Shown here in pieces: positions 34,569-43,034 of a stretch of DNA of 64,000 nucleotides. This DNA is from Mucispirillum schaedleri ASF457. Lineage in GTDB: Bacteria > Chrysiogenota > Deferribacteres > Deferribacterales > Mucispirillaceae. The DNA lies in the NCBI RefSeq assembly GCF_000487995.2, contig NZ_CP097562.1, forward strand, positions 1,485,001-1,549,000, in the 5' to 3' direction. Position 1 is the stretch's first letter, and the number at the start of each line of letters is the position of its first letter. The notes beneath the pieces were generated by a model that searched no databases, was not told the origin of the DNA, and saw only the letters and a list, made by a program, of their open reading frames with translations. A program made the position numbers and the translations under genes.

Positions 34569-35510
34569 TTATACTGTGGTATAGTATTTATCAGAGTTAT
34601 AATATTCAGCCTTTATTTTGTTTGCTTTTATTAAATTATCTATATGTTCTTTTATTTCGCTTTCACTTTTGCCAAAAACACCACTCATATCAAGCAAAGT
34701 GCATGGACGCATTTTAAGAAGTGCAGGTATTAAATCATCTAAATCAAGAGAAGCAGATGTTTTATATATATTTTTAAAGCCGCCTGTTACTTCTGCTGAA
34801 ATATTGTGTTTTAAAAATAATTTTGCAGTTTCAAGTAAAAATTCATCACTTACAGGGCAGGCAGTGTTATATGCAGGTGGTCTGTGAATTGTTCCAATCT
34901 GCACTTTACTGCATTTAATGTTTTTTAATACTTTTATAAGACTTTCAATATGCTCTTTGCTGTCATTTACATTTTTGCAGAAAAGTATTTCTATAAAAAG
35001 TTTTCCATTATATTCTTTAGAAAATTTTTCAAGTCCTGCAATAATATTTACAGTATCAACAGATTTTTCTGGCAGATTAACTGCTTTAAATATATTGTCA
35101 ATAACTGCATCCAGACTTGGAACAACTATATCAAACTTTAAAAGGCTCATAAACACTTCATTTATATGAATAGTTGTAGTATTTGTAAGAATTGCACAAG
35201 GTTTATTTGTAATTTCTTTAATGCCTGTAATAATATTATCAAGCTCAGAATTAAGTGTAGGCTCACCTGCACCTGTTACTGTGATAACATCGCATAAATC
35301 ATCAAATTTATCAAAATTTTCTTTAAATTCTTTTAATATATCTTCAGCTTTATAATATGCCTTTCTCCGCATTGTAGTCGTTTTTGTCCTGCCTGCTTCA
35401 CAGTAAAGGCAGTCAAGAGAGCATATTTTTGCAGGCACTATATTTATGCCTAATGACCTGCCTAGTCTTCTTGATGGTGCTGGACCAAATAAATATTTTA
35501 ATTCACTCAT
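34569..35510 (-). CDS. Radical SAM protein (COG0731-like), function unknown
   Basis: This is a 313-residue radical SAM enzyme: 'FGPAPSRRLGRSLGIN' at the N-terminus, cluster motif 'CSLDCLYCEAG' (CxxxCxxC) near residue 31, then 'VTVTGAGEPTLNSEL' (GGE-like). The C-terminal 70 residues have a winged-helix look. Similar stand-alone proteins are annotated only as radical SAM or Fe-S oxidoreductase; some relatives act on tRNA. No neighbour suggests a substrate. Confidence 0.8.
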   Translation of the reverse strand: MSELKYLFGPAPSRRLGRSLGINIVPAKICSLDCLYCEAGRTKTTTMRRKAYYKAEDILKEFKENFDKFDDLCDVITVTGAGEPTLNSELDNIITGIKEITNKPCAILTNTTTIHINEVFMSLLKFDIVVPSLDAVIDNIFKAVNLPEKSVDTVNIIAGLEKFSKEYNGKLFIEILFCKNVNDSKEHIESLIKVLKNIKCSKVQIGTIHRPPAYNTACPVSDEFLLETAKLFLKHNISAEVTGGFKNIYKTSASLDLDDLIPALLKMRPCTLLDMSGVFGKSESEIKEHIDNLIKANKIKAEYYNSDKYYTTV

Positions 35511-35519
35511 ATATCACCT

Positions 35520-35550
35520 TAAAAAGCAAAAACCTGCTTTAAACAGCAGG
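35520..35550 (-). terminator. Intrinsic terminator, minus strand
   Basis: Read on the minus strand, CCTGCT (35550-35545) pairs with AGCAGG (35538-35533), followed by TTTTTGCTTTTT. It lies just upstream of the radical SAM gene and would end transcription coming from the IS or beyond. Confidence 0.55.
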
Positions 35551-35670
35551 CAGTTTTATAATACAGGCTGCAGCTAAACTTGCAGACATATCTAAATGCT
35601 GTCAAAGTATAATATATTAAATATAATATTATGCAATAAAATAATACTTCTGAAATTAATAGTCAATAAT

Positions 35671-35694
35671 CATAAAATACCTTTATTTAGAAAA
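35671..35694. repeat. Target-site duplication, left side of IS copy 1
   Basis: CATAAAATACC...TTTAGAAAA (24 bases) is repeated exactly at 36791-36814 on the other side of the IS; two further T may belong to either the target or the IS end, so 24-26 bp. Confidence 0.85.
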
Positions 35695-35746
35695 TTCTTA
35701 ACTAACAGGACAAATGTTACATTTTTAATAAAAAATAAATCTTAAA

Positions 35747-36685
35747 TTAATATAAATCAAGCAATAATTTATTTTCAATAACAATCTCATATGGAGATTT
35801 AAAATTTAAGCATGTTTTAGCAGTATTATTATATCTATCTTCATGCTTTTTAAGAGCCTTAATTAATTCATCTTTGGAATAGAATTTATTATTTGCATAT
35901 AAAATTTTTCCATCCTCTCTATGACTTCTTTCCACCTTTCCATTCTGCCAAGGTGAATAAGGTCTTATTCGTTTAATAGTATATCCTTTCTTTTCAGCTG
36001 TCTCTTCAAAATAGCTTTTCTTGTTTGTAACTTCCTTATCATTTACAAACTCATAGCCATTATCCACTTGAATTGTTTTTAGTGGAAAGCCAAATTTATT
36101 TTCCAGTTCGTCTAAAAACTTACCTGTTTCAAATGTGCTTTTTTCTTCTACTATTTCTAATACTCTCATTCTGCTGTATTCATCTATCGCTGTTATCTGA
36201 TAATATTTTTTACCATAGCTGGAAAACATTATACATTCCTGTGGAACATATTTTATATCTATCTGAACCTTGTCGCCTATATACTGACCTGTTATTGGTT
36301 CATATCTTGTATAGCTCTTTTTTGACTTGTTTAATGACTTTAAGCCTTTCTTCCTTATCTGCATACACATACTGCCAAAACTACGATTATAACCAATTTC
36401 TAGAAGTCTGACATATACCTCCGCATTACCATACAAACCATGCTCGGCATATGTGTTAAATATTAAATCAAGCTCTTCTTTACTATGCTTATTTGGACTG
36501 GTTCTTGGTCTACGACTTTTAAAAGATAAACTCTGAACTGTTCCATCATATTTCTTTAAATGCCTGTATACAAACATACGGTTCACTTGATATTTGCGGG
36601 CTGCTTTCGTTGCTCCTTTTTTTAATGCATACTCACATAACCGTTGACGAAATCGCATTTCTTCTGTTATTATCACTTTATTCAT
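35747..36685 (-). CDS. IS481-like DDE transposase
   Basis: This is a 312-residue transposase: N-terminal HTH ('YALKKGATKAARKYQVNRMF'), then an rve integrase core with 'DKVQIDIKYVPQE' (first Asp), 'IQVDNGYEFVN' (second Asp) and 'PWQNGKVERSHRED' (Glu). The protein differs from copy 2 at three positions (V/I in R-LEIVEE, N/S in ELE-KFGF, K/Q in LK-HEDR). It appears intact. The ribosome-binding site AAGAGG is inside the leader hairpin. Confidence 0.93.
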   Translation of the reverse strand: MNKVIITEEMRFRQRLCEYALKKGATKAARKYQVNRMFVYRHLKKYDGTVQSLSFKSRRPRTSPNKHSKEELDLIFNTYAEHGLYGNAEVYVRLLEIGYNRSFGSMCMQIRKKGLKSLNKSKKSYTRYEPITGQYIGDKVQIDIKYVPQECIMFSSYGKKYYQITAIDEYSRMRVLEIVEEKSTFETGKFLDELENKFGFPLKTIQVDNGYEFVNDKEVTNKKSYFEETAEKKGYTIKRIRPYSPWQNGKVERSHREDGKILYANNKFYSKDELIKALKKHEDRYNNTAKTCLNFKSPYEIVIENKLLLDLY

Positions 36686-36689
36686 TGTG

Positions 36690-36747
36690 ATACCTCTTAG
36701 TTTAGTTTAGTTTTTTGCTTAATTTTATACTATATACTAAGAGGTAT
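36690..36747 (-). promoter_or_regulatory. Leader hairpin that hides the transposase ribosome-binding site
   Basis: ATACCTCTTAG (36690-36700) is the exact reverse complement of CTAAGAGGTAT (36737-36747). On the minus strand the second arm contains AAGAGG just before the transposase ATG, so a transcript that enters from outside would fold and mask it. The same structure exists in copy 2. The regulatory role is inferred from IS elements with comparable leader structures. Confidence 0.6.
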
Positions 36748-36790
36748 TTTGTTGTACTTATTTTTGTAACATATGTCTTATACTCTTACA

Positions 36791-36814
36791 CATAAAATAC
36801 CTTTATTTAGAAAA
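36791..36814. repeat. Target-site duplication, right side of IS copy 1
   Basis: Exact copy of 35671-35694. Confidence 0.85.
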
Positions 36815-36855
36815 TTTCTTTTAAGTATTTTTATATACTGCCGATTAATCTATGT

Positions 36856-37212
36856 ATGGAAAATAATGGTAAATTAGTAAATAAAATACTGAAAGATTTT
36901 TTAAAAGGTGAAGCAGAGACTACTGATATGCGTATAATATCTATACGCCATTTTTTATCTGCTCTAAATAATGCTGTTGATAAATATATTGCTGAAAACT
37001 ATGACGAAAAAAACAGCGAAGACAAAAAGAAGCTTGCAGCAATGCTTGATGACATGGCAGAAATATACCGTAATGAGATTTCTGATTTGCTTGTAAAAAG
37101 AGGTAAGCTGCAGCATTATTTAGAAATATTTAATGATGAGTATAAACCAGATGCCAAAACTAATAAACAGTTTACAAAGGTAAAAGAAAGCCAGTCTAAT
37201 TATATAAATTAA
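36856..37212 (+). CDS. Helical protein of unknown function
   Basis: This is a 118-residue soluble, charged protein, mostly helical; 'NSEDKKKLAAMLDDMAEIY' could form a coiled coil. No family recognised. IS copy 1 ends about 65 bases upstream, so its original promoter may have been moved or replaced. Convergent with the HPt gene. Confidence 0.55.
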   Translation: MENNGKLVNKILKDFLKGEAETTDMRIISIRHFLSALNNAVDKYIAENYDEKNSEDKKKLAAMLDDMAEIYRNEISDLLVKRGKLQHYLEIFNDEYKPDAKTNKQFTKVKESQSNYIN

Positions 37213-37222
37213 AACAGTTTTT

Positions 37223-37582
37223 TTATAAGCCGTAATCAGCTTTTACTGAATCAAACCATTCTTCAATAGACTGCTTTTCTGTGCCAAGTTGTTCAAATGC
37301 AGCTTTGTAGTCAAAATCTAAATCGTTTCTTGCATGCTGCTCTAAATCTTCACAAAGTTTTCTAAAATATTCAAAACCAAGATTAGCTGATGAGCCTTTT
37401 AATTTATGGCCTATTTTGTGGATAGCAGACCTGTCATCAGCTGCAACAGCTTCTGCAAATGCAGGAAATTCATCATTTACAGATGAAACAAATATACCAA
37501 TAAGAGAAGCAATAATTGTTTCATCTATACCGCCCCCTAGAAACTCCACTATTTTTTTAATATCATATTTTAATTCATTCAT
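37223..37582 (-). CDS. Histidine phosphotransfer (HPt) domain protein
   Basis: This is a stand-alone 119-residue HPt protein. The family motif HxLKGxSxxLG appears as 'GHKLKGSSANLGF', with the phosphorylated residue probably His59. It would relay phosphate between a hybrid sensor kinase and a response regulator; neither partner is encoded nearby. The preceding helix 'VNDEFPAFAEAVAADD' fits the HPt four-helix bundle. Confidence 0.85.
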   Translation of the reverse strand: MNELKYDIKKIVEFLGGGIDETIIASLIGIFVSSVNDEFPAFAEAVAADDRSAIHKIGHKLKGSSANLGFEYFRKLCEDLEQHARNDLDFDYKAAFEQLGTEKQSIEEWFDSVKADYGL

Positions 37583-37804
37583 AAATATTTTTTATCATTG
37601 TCAAATAAATTAATCAAGAAAAAAGTTAATGAAATATCAAAAAAGATTTACATTTGTAACAATTTATTATTAAGCCACAGACAGTGTTATTTAATGCCTG
37701 CAATAATGGTGTAGAAAATGTGTTAAATCAGTAATAGTTATTAAAAAATATAAGTTAGTAGTAGACAAACATTAATATTAAAATTAATATATGAAAGGTG
37801 ATAT

Positions 37805-38401
37805 ATGGAAAATCTTGGCAAATTGATAACAACTGCTAGAAAGTTAAACAATATTGGCAGGTGGGCAAATGAGTTTTTACATCAAAGGTCATCAGTTGCA
37901 GAACATTCTTTTTCTGTTGCACAGATTGCCCAGCTTTTAGGGATAATTGAAGAAGAAAATGGCAGACAGATTGACTGGAAAAGGCTTTATAGAAAAGCCC
38001 TAAACCATGATATACCAGAAGCTGTTATGGGTGATGTAATAAGCACTACTAAAAATTCTAATGCAGAAGTAAAAAAAGCATTAAGCATTGTAGAAGAAAC
38101 TTTGGTAGAAGAAAACCTGCTTAATTCTATCTCTGAGCCTTATAAATCTATATACAGAGAAATTATTTTTGACGGAAAAGATGACAGTATTGAAGGTCTT
38201 ATTTTGACAGCAGCTGATAATTTAGATGCCTTAATTGAATGTATTCAGGAAATTAAACTTTCAAATTGTGAGCCATTTCTTGAAAAATATACATATATCC
38301 TTGATAAAATAAAAAGCATAGACTTATATTCTGCTGGCTATTTCGCTCAGCATATTCTGCCATATATTACAAATAACTGTGATGCTTTAAAAGATAAGTA
38401 A
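37805..38401 (+). CDS. HD-domain phosphohydrolase, YfbR-like 5'-deoxynucleotidase (probable)
   Basis: This is a 198-residue HD protein: 'NIGRWANEFLHQRSSVAEHSFSVAQIA' (residues about 15-41) and 'ALNHDIPEAVMGDVI' give the H...HD...D metal ligands of the HD_3/YfbR family, whose E. coli member removes phosphate from deoxynucleoside monophosphates. 'ILTAADNLDALIE' supplies the last Asp. Ribosome-binding site AAAGG, good spacing. Substrate is inferred from the family. Confidence 0.75.
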   Translation: MENLGKLITTARKLNNIGRWANEFLHQRSSVAEHSFSVAQIAQLLGIIEEENGRQIDWKRLYRKALNHDIPEAVMGDVISTTKNSNAEVKKALSIVEETLVEENLLNSISEPYKSIYREIIFDGKDDSIEGLILTAADNLDALIECIQEIKLSNCEPFLEKYTYILDKIKSIDLYSAGYFAQHILPYITNNCDALKDK

Positions 38402-38650
38402 ATATTTCAACTGAAATTATTTTTAAGACTGTATTTTTATTTTAAGAAAATATTAATATTCTTATGCATTTTTTACATAAAATCCAGCTTATTATATTTT
38501 CTGCTTTTCTGCATCAAAATATTTACAATTTAATATAAATATATTATTTTAAATGTTTGAAATACTATTTTAATATATAAGAATAACTTTTAAGTTAAAA
38601 ATTTACTGACTTTTTCAGTATTTTAAACTATGATAAATAAAGGAGTTTTT

Positions 38651-39136
38651 ATGAAAAAAATATTATTACCACTTTTGTTTATTTTATTGCTTTCTGTCAT
38701 GTCTGGATGCAATAAAAATCAAAATACAAGTTCAGTATCCAGTATGGAAATACTTAATACTGAAAGTTTTAAATCAGTTTTGCAGGAACATAACGGTAAA
38801 GTTGTGCTTGTAAACTTTTTTGGCTCATGGTGCCCGCCTTGTAAAGCAGAAACTCCTGATTTTGTTCAAGTTTATGAAAAATATAAAGATAAAAGCAAGT
38901 TTGTAATTATTGGTATTGCTGTTGATAAAAACCAGTCAGATGCACTTAAATTTGTTAAAGATTTTGGCATTACCTATCCTGTCTATCAGGCAGACAACAG
39001 TCTTCTTGCATATTTTCAAATAAATCCTATACCTACATCATTTGTGTTTGATAAAGATGGCAGTTTATTAGACAGTATGGTAGGGTATATAAGTAAAGAT
39101 ATAGTTGAACAAATAGCACAATATGGGGGAGAATAG
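38651..39136 (+). CDS. TlpA/ResA-like thioredoxin lipoprotein
   Basis: This is a 161-residue lipoprotein (lipobox 'SVMSGC') with a TlpA-type thioredoxin fold: 'VLVNFFGSWCPPCKAETPDF' has the active-site WCPPC, then 'IGIAVDKNQSDALKFV' and cis-Pro 'PIPTSFVFDKDG'. It probably reduces periplasmic disulfides, for example in apocytochrome c, in line with ccdA/ccmE elsewhere in the window. Start 38651 follows AAAGGAG; stop is two bases before the pyrophosphatase gene. Confidence 0.9.
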   Translation: MKKILLPLLFILLLSVMSGCNKNQNTSSVSSMEILNTESFKSVLQEHNGKVVLVNFFGSWCPPCKAETPDFVQVYEKYKDKSKFVIIGIAVDKNQSDALKFVKDFGITYPVYQADNSLLAYFQINPIPTSFVFDKDGSLLDSMVGYISKDIVEQIAQYGGE

Positions 39137-39138
39137 CT

Positions 39139-40779
39139 ATGAATAAAGTGTTTATCTGCGGTCATAAAAATCCAGATACTGATTCAGTTGCATCAGCTGC
39201 TTGCTATGCTTATTTAAAATCACAGATTAATAAAGAATATGAGTTTGTGCCTATAAGGTGCGGCACAGTTAATGACCAGACAAAATTTATATTCCAGAAA
39301 GCAGAAGCAGCACTGCCTGCATATATGAAAGATATATATCCAAAAGTCATAGACAGTATGACTACAAATGTTGTTACTGCAGAAGAAAATGACCCACTCT
39401 CAAAATTTTTAAGAATTTTAAGAGAAAAAAATCTCCGTTTTATACCTGTAATAAATAAAGAAAATGTATATGAGGGTATGCTTGGAGTAAACGATGTAAC
39501 AGAGCTTTTTTTAAGAGATGACAGGGCAGCAAAACCAGTATTTTCTTTAAGAGCAGATTCTCTTCGCCGCTCACTTAGGGGCACAGTGCTGAATGTTGGT
39601 GAATTAGAAGAATTTTCTGCATCAGTTGTTGTTGCAACAATGGCCTATGATGATTTTCACAAGCATGTATCAAATGTTTCTAATGAAGAAAACACTCTTT
39701 TAATTACAGGTAACAGGCAGGATATTCTGCAGGATGCATTTACAAAAAAATATCCTGCTGTTATTATTGTTGGACTTAATGAAGAAGCATGTAAACAGCT
39801 TGATTTTGGCAATTATAAAGGCTGGGTGTTTTATTCTCCATTTGATTCATCTCAAACTATACGCTGTGTAGAAATGGCTACCCCTATTGGTAAACTTTTA
39901 AATAAAGTAGAGCCATGTGCACCTTATGATTATATAGACAGTGTAGCAGAAGCAATCAGTAAATCAGCTACAAAAAGCCTGCCTGTTGTATCAGATGGTA
40001 AATTAATTGGTGTTATTACTGGCACAGATATTTTAAAACGCAAAAGAGCTAAACTTATTATGATGGACCATAATGAAGCTACTCAGGCGATAGACGGCAT
40101 TGAAACAGCAGAACTTATGGAAATAGTAGACCACCACAGGCTTGGCACTATAAAAACAAGCAGTCCTGTTACATTTTATGCAAAACCTGTTGGCAGCACA
40201 TGCACACTTGTTTATCAGCTTTTTAAAACATACAAAGTTGATATTCCTAGAAAATATGCACTTCTTCTGCTTGGTGGAATGCTCAGCGATACAGTTATTA
40301 TGAAATCGCCAACAACAACACAGGATGATATTAATGCTATTAATGATTTAGCATCATTATGTGAAGTAGATGCAAAAGAATATGGTGTAGAGATATTCTC
40401 AGCAACAGATTCTCTTACTTCCCGCTCTGCAAAAGATATTATAGGCACAGATTTTAAAATATTTGAAGAATACGGCATTCGTTTTGGTATAAGTCAGGCA
40501 GAGACAGTAACATTAACTCAGCTTGGAGAAGTAAAAGACAAATTGAAAAATGAATTATCCAACATAAAGGAAAATAATAAACTTGACTGGATGATGCTGC
40601 TTGTTACAGACATTATTAAAGAAGAAAGTCAGCTTTTAACAACAGGCTTTGCTCCAGCTGAACAGATATTAGGCTATAAAAAATTAGAGGATAAACTGTT
40701 CTTTCTTCCGGGTGTCCTTTCAAGAAAAAAACAGCTTCTGCCAGAAGTATCAAGAATATTAGAAGAAATCAGCAAATAA
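39139..40779 (+). CDS. ppaC: Manganese-dependent inorganic pyrophosphatase with CBS and DRTGG regulatory domains
   Basis: A family II pyrophosphatase that hydrolyses PPi. The 546-residue protein has the DHH N-terminal motif 'CGHKNPDTDSVASA', a CBS pair interrupted by a DRTGG domain (residues about 70-300; 'VVTAEENDPLSKFL', 'SLPVVSDGKLIGVITGTDIL'), then 'IVDHHRLG' and 'GSTCTLVYQLF' in the catalytic half, and the C-terminal DHHA2 domain with 'LPGVLSRKKQLLP'. Adenine nucleotides regulate such CBS enzymes. It follows the TlpA-like gene closely and ends at a strong terminator. Confidence 0.93.
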   Translation: MNKVFICGHKNPDTDSVASAACYAYLKSQINKEYEFVPIRCGTVNDQTKFIFQKAEAALPAYMKDIYPKVIDSMTTNVVTAEENDPLSKFLRILREKNLRFIPVINKENVYEGMLGVNDVTELFLRDDRAAKPVFSLRADSLRRSLRGTVLNVGELEEFSASVVVATMAYDDFHKHVSNVSNEENTLLITGNRQDILQDAFTKKYPAVIIVGLNEEACKQLDFGNYKGWVFYSPFDSSQTIRCVEMATPIGKLLNKVEPCAPYDYIDSVAEAISKSATKSLPVVSDGKLIGVITGTDILKRKRAKLIMMDHNEATQAIDGIETAELMEIVDHHRLGTIKTSSPVTFYAKPVGSTCTLVYQLFKTYKVDIPRKYALLLLGGMLSDTVIMKSPTTTQDDINAINDLASLCEVDAKEYGVEIFSATDSLTSRSAKDIIGTDFKIFEEYGIRFGISQAETVTLTQLGEVKDKLKNELSNIKENNKLDWMMLLVTDIIKEESQLLTTGFAPAEQILGYKKLEDKLFFLPGVLSRKKQLLPEVSRILEEISK

Positions 40780-40789
40780 ATACTAGATA

Positions 40790-40813
40790 AAGGGAGCTTT
40801 TGCTCCCTTTTTT
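40790..40813 (+). terminator. Intrinsic terminator of the pyrophosphatase gene
   Basis: AAGGGAGC (40790-40797) and GCTCCCTT (40802-40809) form a perfect 8-bp stem with loop TTTT, followed by T. The next frame's first ATG abuts it directly. Confidence 0.9.
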
Positions 40814-41797
40814 ATGTGGAAGGACTTAGAGAATATTTATAAAGAGATATTCGCTGTAACTTATGGTGCTCCAATGGATGAGCTATTTACACGCTACATG
40901 TATTATAAAAGAGCTAAACAAAAAATTAGCAATACAACAGTTGAAGGATTACGCAAATTTTATGAAAAAAACAACTATGAACTATTATGCAGTGAAGATA
41001 CTTTTAATGATTTAGAATTTTTAGCTGATTTTTGGTTAAAGATATACAGACAAGATGATTGTTTTTCTAAGAGAATATTACAAAAATTATTTGTTTTAAA
41101 ATACTCCCCTAATAGTATGTGGACATATTTAGTTACAACTTATTTTTTTAAATATAAAAATAAAAATAATGAATTAGATGAGAAAGATTTTTGTTTCTTT
41201 TTAGATAAAATAATTGCATTTATTTTTGGTTATTCATTAATAAAACCAGGAATAAGTGCATTAAAAATTCCAGTATTTGCTGAATTAGTAAATATTATAA
41301 ATAATAGTCAAATTGATTTTAAAAGACATAGAATTAATAAAGAATTAATTGCTCAAATGTTTGCTGACTATAATACATTTACTAATAATAGACCAATTAC
41401 TAAATCAATGCTTGCATGGTGGGCATTTTATCAGAAAGAGCAAAAAATATTTGATTCAGATAAAAGTTTTCATATAGAGCATATTTATGCTAAAAAAAGG
41501 TATGATATAGATGGTGATTTACAGAATAAAAAGAATATTGAACTAATTGGTAATAAAATATTACTTGAAAATTATGTAAATATTAGAGCCGCAGATTATA
41601 GATTTAAAGAAAAAAAAATATATTATCAAGGGTATACTACTAATGATGGGGTACAAAAGGAAGGTACTGGAATTGAAGAATTTCAAATATTAATGACTAA
41701 AGAAGATTTTAATGAAAAAGATATTATTGATAGAACAGATGAAATTAGAGATTCTTTTATAAATTATTTAGAAAAAATGAATCTAATAGAAAGTTAA
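40814..41797 (+). pseudogene. Truncated GmrSD-type (DUF262/DUF1524) restriction endonuclease, C-terminal part
   Basis: The 327-residue frame corresponds to the middle and C-terminal parts of DUF262-DUF1524 proteins, type IV enzymes that cut modified DNA. It starts with 'MDELFTRYMYYKRAK...TTVEGLRKFYEK', familiar from the helical linker, and ends in a DUF1524 HNH-like nuclease domain: 'FHIEHIYAKKRY', 'IELIGNKILLENYVNI' and 'YRFKEKKIYY'. The N-terminal DUF262 NTP-dependent domain is absent. No ribosome-binding site or promoter is possible because a terminator touches the ATG. It is AT-richer than its neighbours. A deletion fused it behind ppaC; probably inactive. Confidence 0.7.
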
Positions 41798-41812
41798 TTT
41801 ATATACATTATC

Positions 41813-41853
41813 TAATCTATGGGTAAATTTTTGAAAACTTTACCCATAGATTA
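41813..41853 (+). repeat. Palindromic element, family B copy 1
   Basis: TAATCTATGGGTAAA (41813-41827) and TTTACCCATAGATTA (41839-41853) are perfect inverted repeats. The shared tail AGTTTGGTG...TTTTACCCATT runs on to 41890. Copies 2 and 3 flank the decayed region and the chemoreceptor. It lies between the converging restriction remnant and the fic gene and may also stop transcription. Confidence 0.8.
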
Positions 41854-41891
41854 AGTTTGGTGTGTAAAAATCAGCAGATTTTACCCATTAC

Positions 41892-42962
41892 TTATGTATT
41901 AGATAATATATTAGCTAATGTTTCATTTATATAATATACATTATTGCCTAATTTATGTTTAGATAAAATATTATATTCACATAATTCGTTTAAATATTTA
42001 GCTGATGTTCTTCTAGTAATATTTAAATATTCTTCTATAAATGCAATTTTTGTATATGGCATATAAAAAAGAGCATTTATAAGTTCCTGAGAATAGTAAT
42101 TGAGTTTTAATTCATCTCTTATTTTATGTTTTACTTCCATCATTGTTTTTGATATTTTCTCAACAATACTGATAGTATGGCATGAAGTTTCATAAACTGC
42201 ATCAAGCATAAATAATATATATGGTTCATAATCATTTGTTTTTGTAACATAATCAATTTTACTGTAATATTCCTGCTTATTTTCTATAATATATTTACTT
42301 AAATATAAAACTGGACTGTCTAAAAGTTTTTTTAAAGTTAAGTATAGCACATTGATAATACGACCAGTTCTGCCATTACCGTCAAAAAAAGGATGAATTT
42401 TTTCAAACTGATAATGAATTATTGCCATTTTAATAAGATTATCAAGTTCTGGATATAAAGCATCATTATTAATAAAGTTTTCTAAGTCAGCAAATAATAT
42501 TTCTATTTCCTGTTTTGTTTGTGGTGGTTCATAAATAACTTTACCTGTTGCAGCATTTAATATTTTAGTTCCACTTTGACTTCTAATTCCAGCATTATTT
42601 CTTTCAAGTATAGACTGAATTTCACATATTCCATTTATTGTTAAAAGCTCAGTATTTTTAATAATATCATAGCCACTGTATAGTGCTTCTACATAATTTT
42701 CTACTTCTTTTGCTGCAATATGTTGTGATTTATCAAAAATAAACTGTTTATAAAGTTCATCATGTGTTGTAATAATATTTTCAATAGCAGAGCTGTCTTT
42801 AGCTTCCTGTAAAAATATGAAGTTAATCAATATTTTTTCATTAGGAATTGTTTTCACAATACCTTTAAGCTCTGCAAGCTTTTTATTTGCAATATTAACT
42901 TTTTTTAATATGGATACTGTTTCCATATTATCTGTAATATTTATTTTATCCAAATGATACAC
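41892..42962 (-). CDS. Fic family protein with N-terminal inhibitory motif and C-terminal winged helix
   Basis: This is a 356-residue Fic protein, usually an AMP-transferase that modifies target proteins. The catalytic loop 'HPFFDGNGRTGR' starts near residue 190 and is intact. An inhibitory helix of the form S-xxx-E-N is present at residues 57-62 ('SSAIEN'), so activity would be self-controlled in cis. The C-terminal 60 residues ('YTKIAFIEEYLNITRRTSAK') look like a winged helix, as in many Fic/DOC family proteins that may regulate their own gene. It lies between two family B palindromes, next to an IS, and has the look of an acquired gene. Confidence 0.88.
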   Translation of the reverse strand: MYHLDKINITDNMETVSILKKVNIANKKLAELKGIVKTIPNEKILINFIFLQEAKDSSAIENIITTHDELYKQFIFDKSQHIAAKEVENYVEALYSGYDIIKNTELLTINGICEIQSILERNNAGIRSQSGTKILNAATGKVIYEPPQTKQEIEILFADLENFINNDALYPELDNLIKMAIIHYQFEKIHPFFDGNGRTGRIINVLYLTLKKLLDSPVLYLSKYIIENKQEYYSKIDYVTKTNDYEPYILFMLDAVYETSCHTISIVEKISKTMMEVKHKIRDELKLNYYSQELINALFYMPYTKIAFIEEYLNITRRTSAKYLNELCEYNILSKHKLGNNVYYINETLANILSNT

Positions 42963-43000
42963 CTTAATATAATTTTAATTATATATAAGCAATCAAAAAA

Positions 43001-43034
43001 ATCAATAGATAATGGGTAAATTTTTTAAAATTTT
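43001..43034 (+). repeat. Palindromic element, family B copy 2, left part (split by IS copy 2)
   Basis: ATCAATAGATAATGGGTAAA-TTTTTTAAAATTT lies here and the other arm (TTTTACACATTGATTAAG) at 44151-44168. The IS inserted in this palindrome and duplicated 24-26 bases of it (43010-43033 and 44130-44153). Confidence 0.75.

Larger units (their letters stand above)
35695..36790 (-). mobile_element. IS481-like insertion sequence, copy 1 (about 1096 bp)
   Basis: The element is bounded by a 24-26 bp direct repeat of target DNA. Its imperfect terminal inverted repeats contain GGACAAATGTTACA (35708-35721) and TGTAACATATGTCT (36765-36778); the right tip reads ...CTCTTACA. One transposase gene fills it. 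A perfect 11-bp inverted repeat precedes the gene. Copy 2 at 43034 is nearly identical in sequence and exactly equal in length, so transposition is recent. Confidence 0.9.

Noticed and set aside
36073-36411. 112-residue open frame on the plus strand inside the IS (also 43412-43750)
   Set aside because: It is the antisense shadow of the transposase, hydrophobic only because of the complementary codons, and has no ribosome-binding site.
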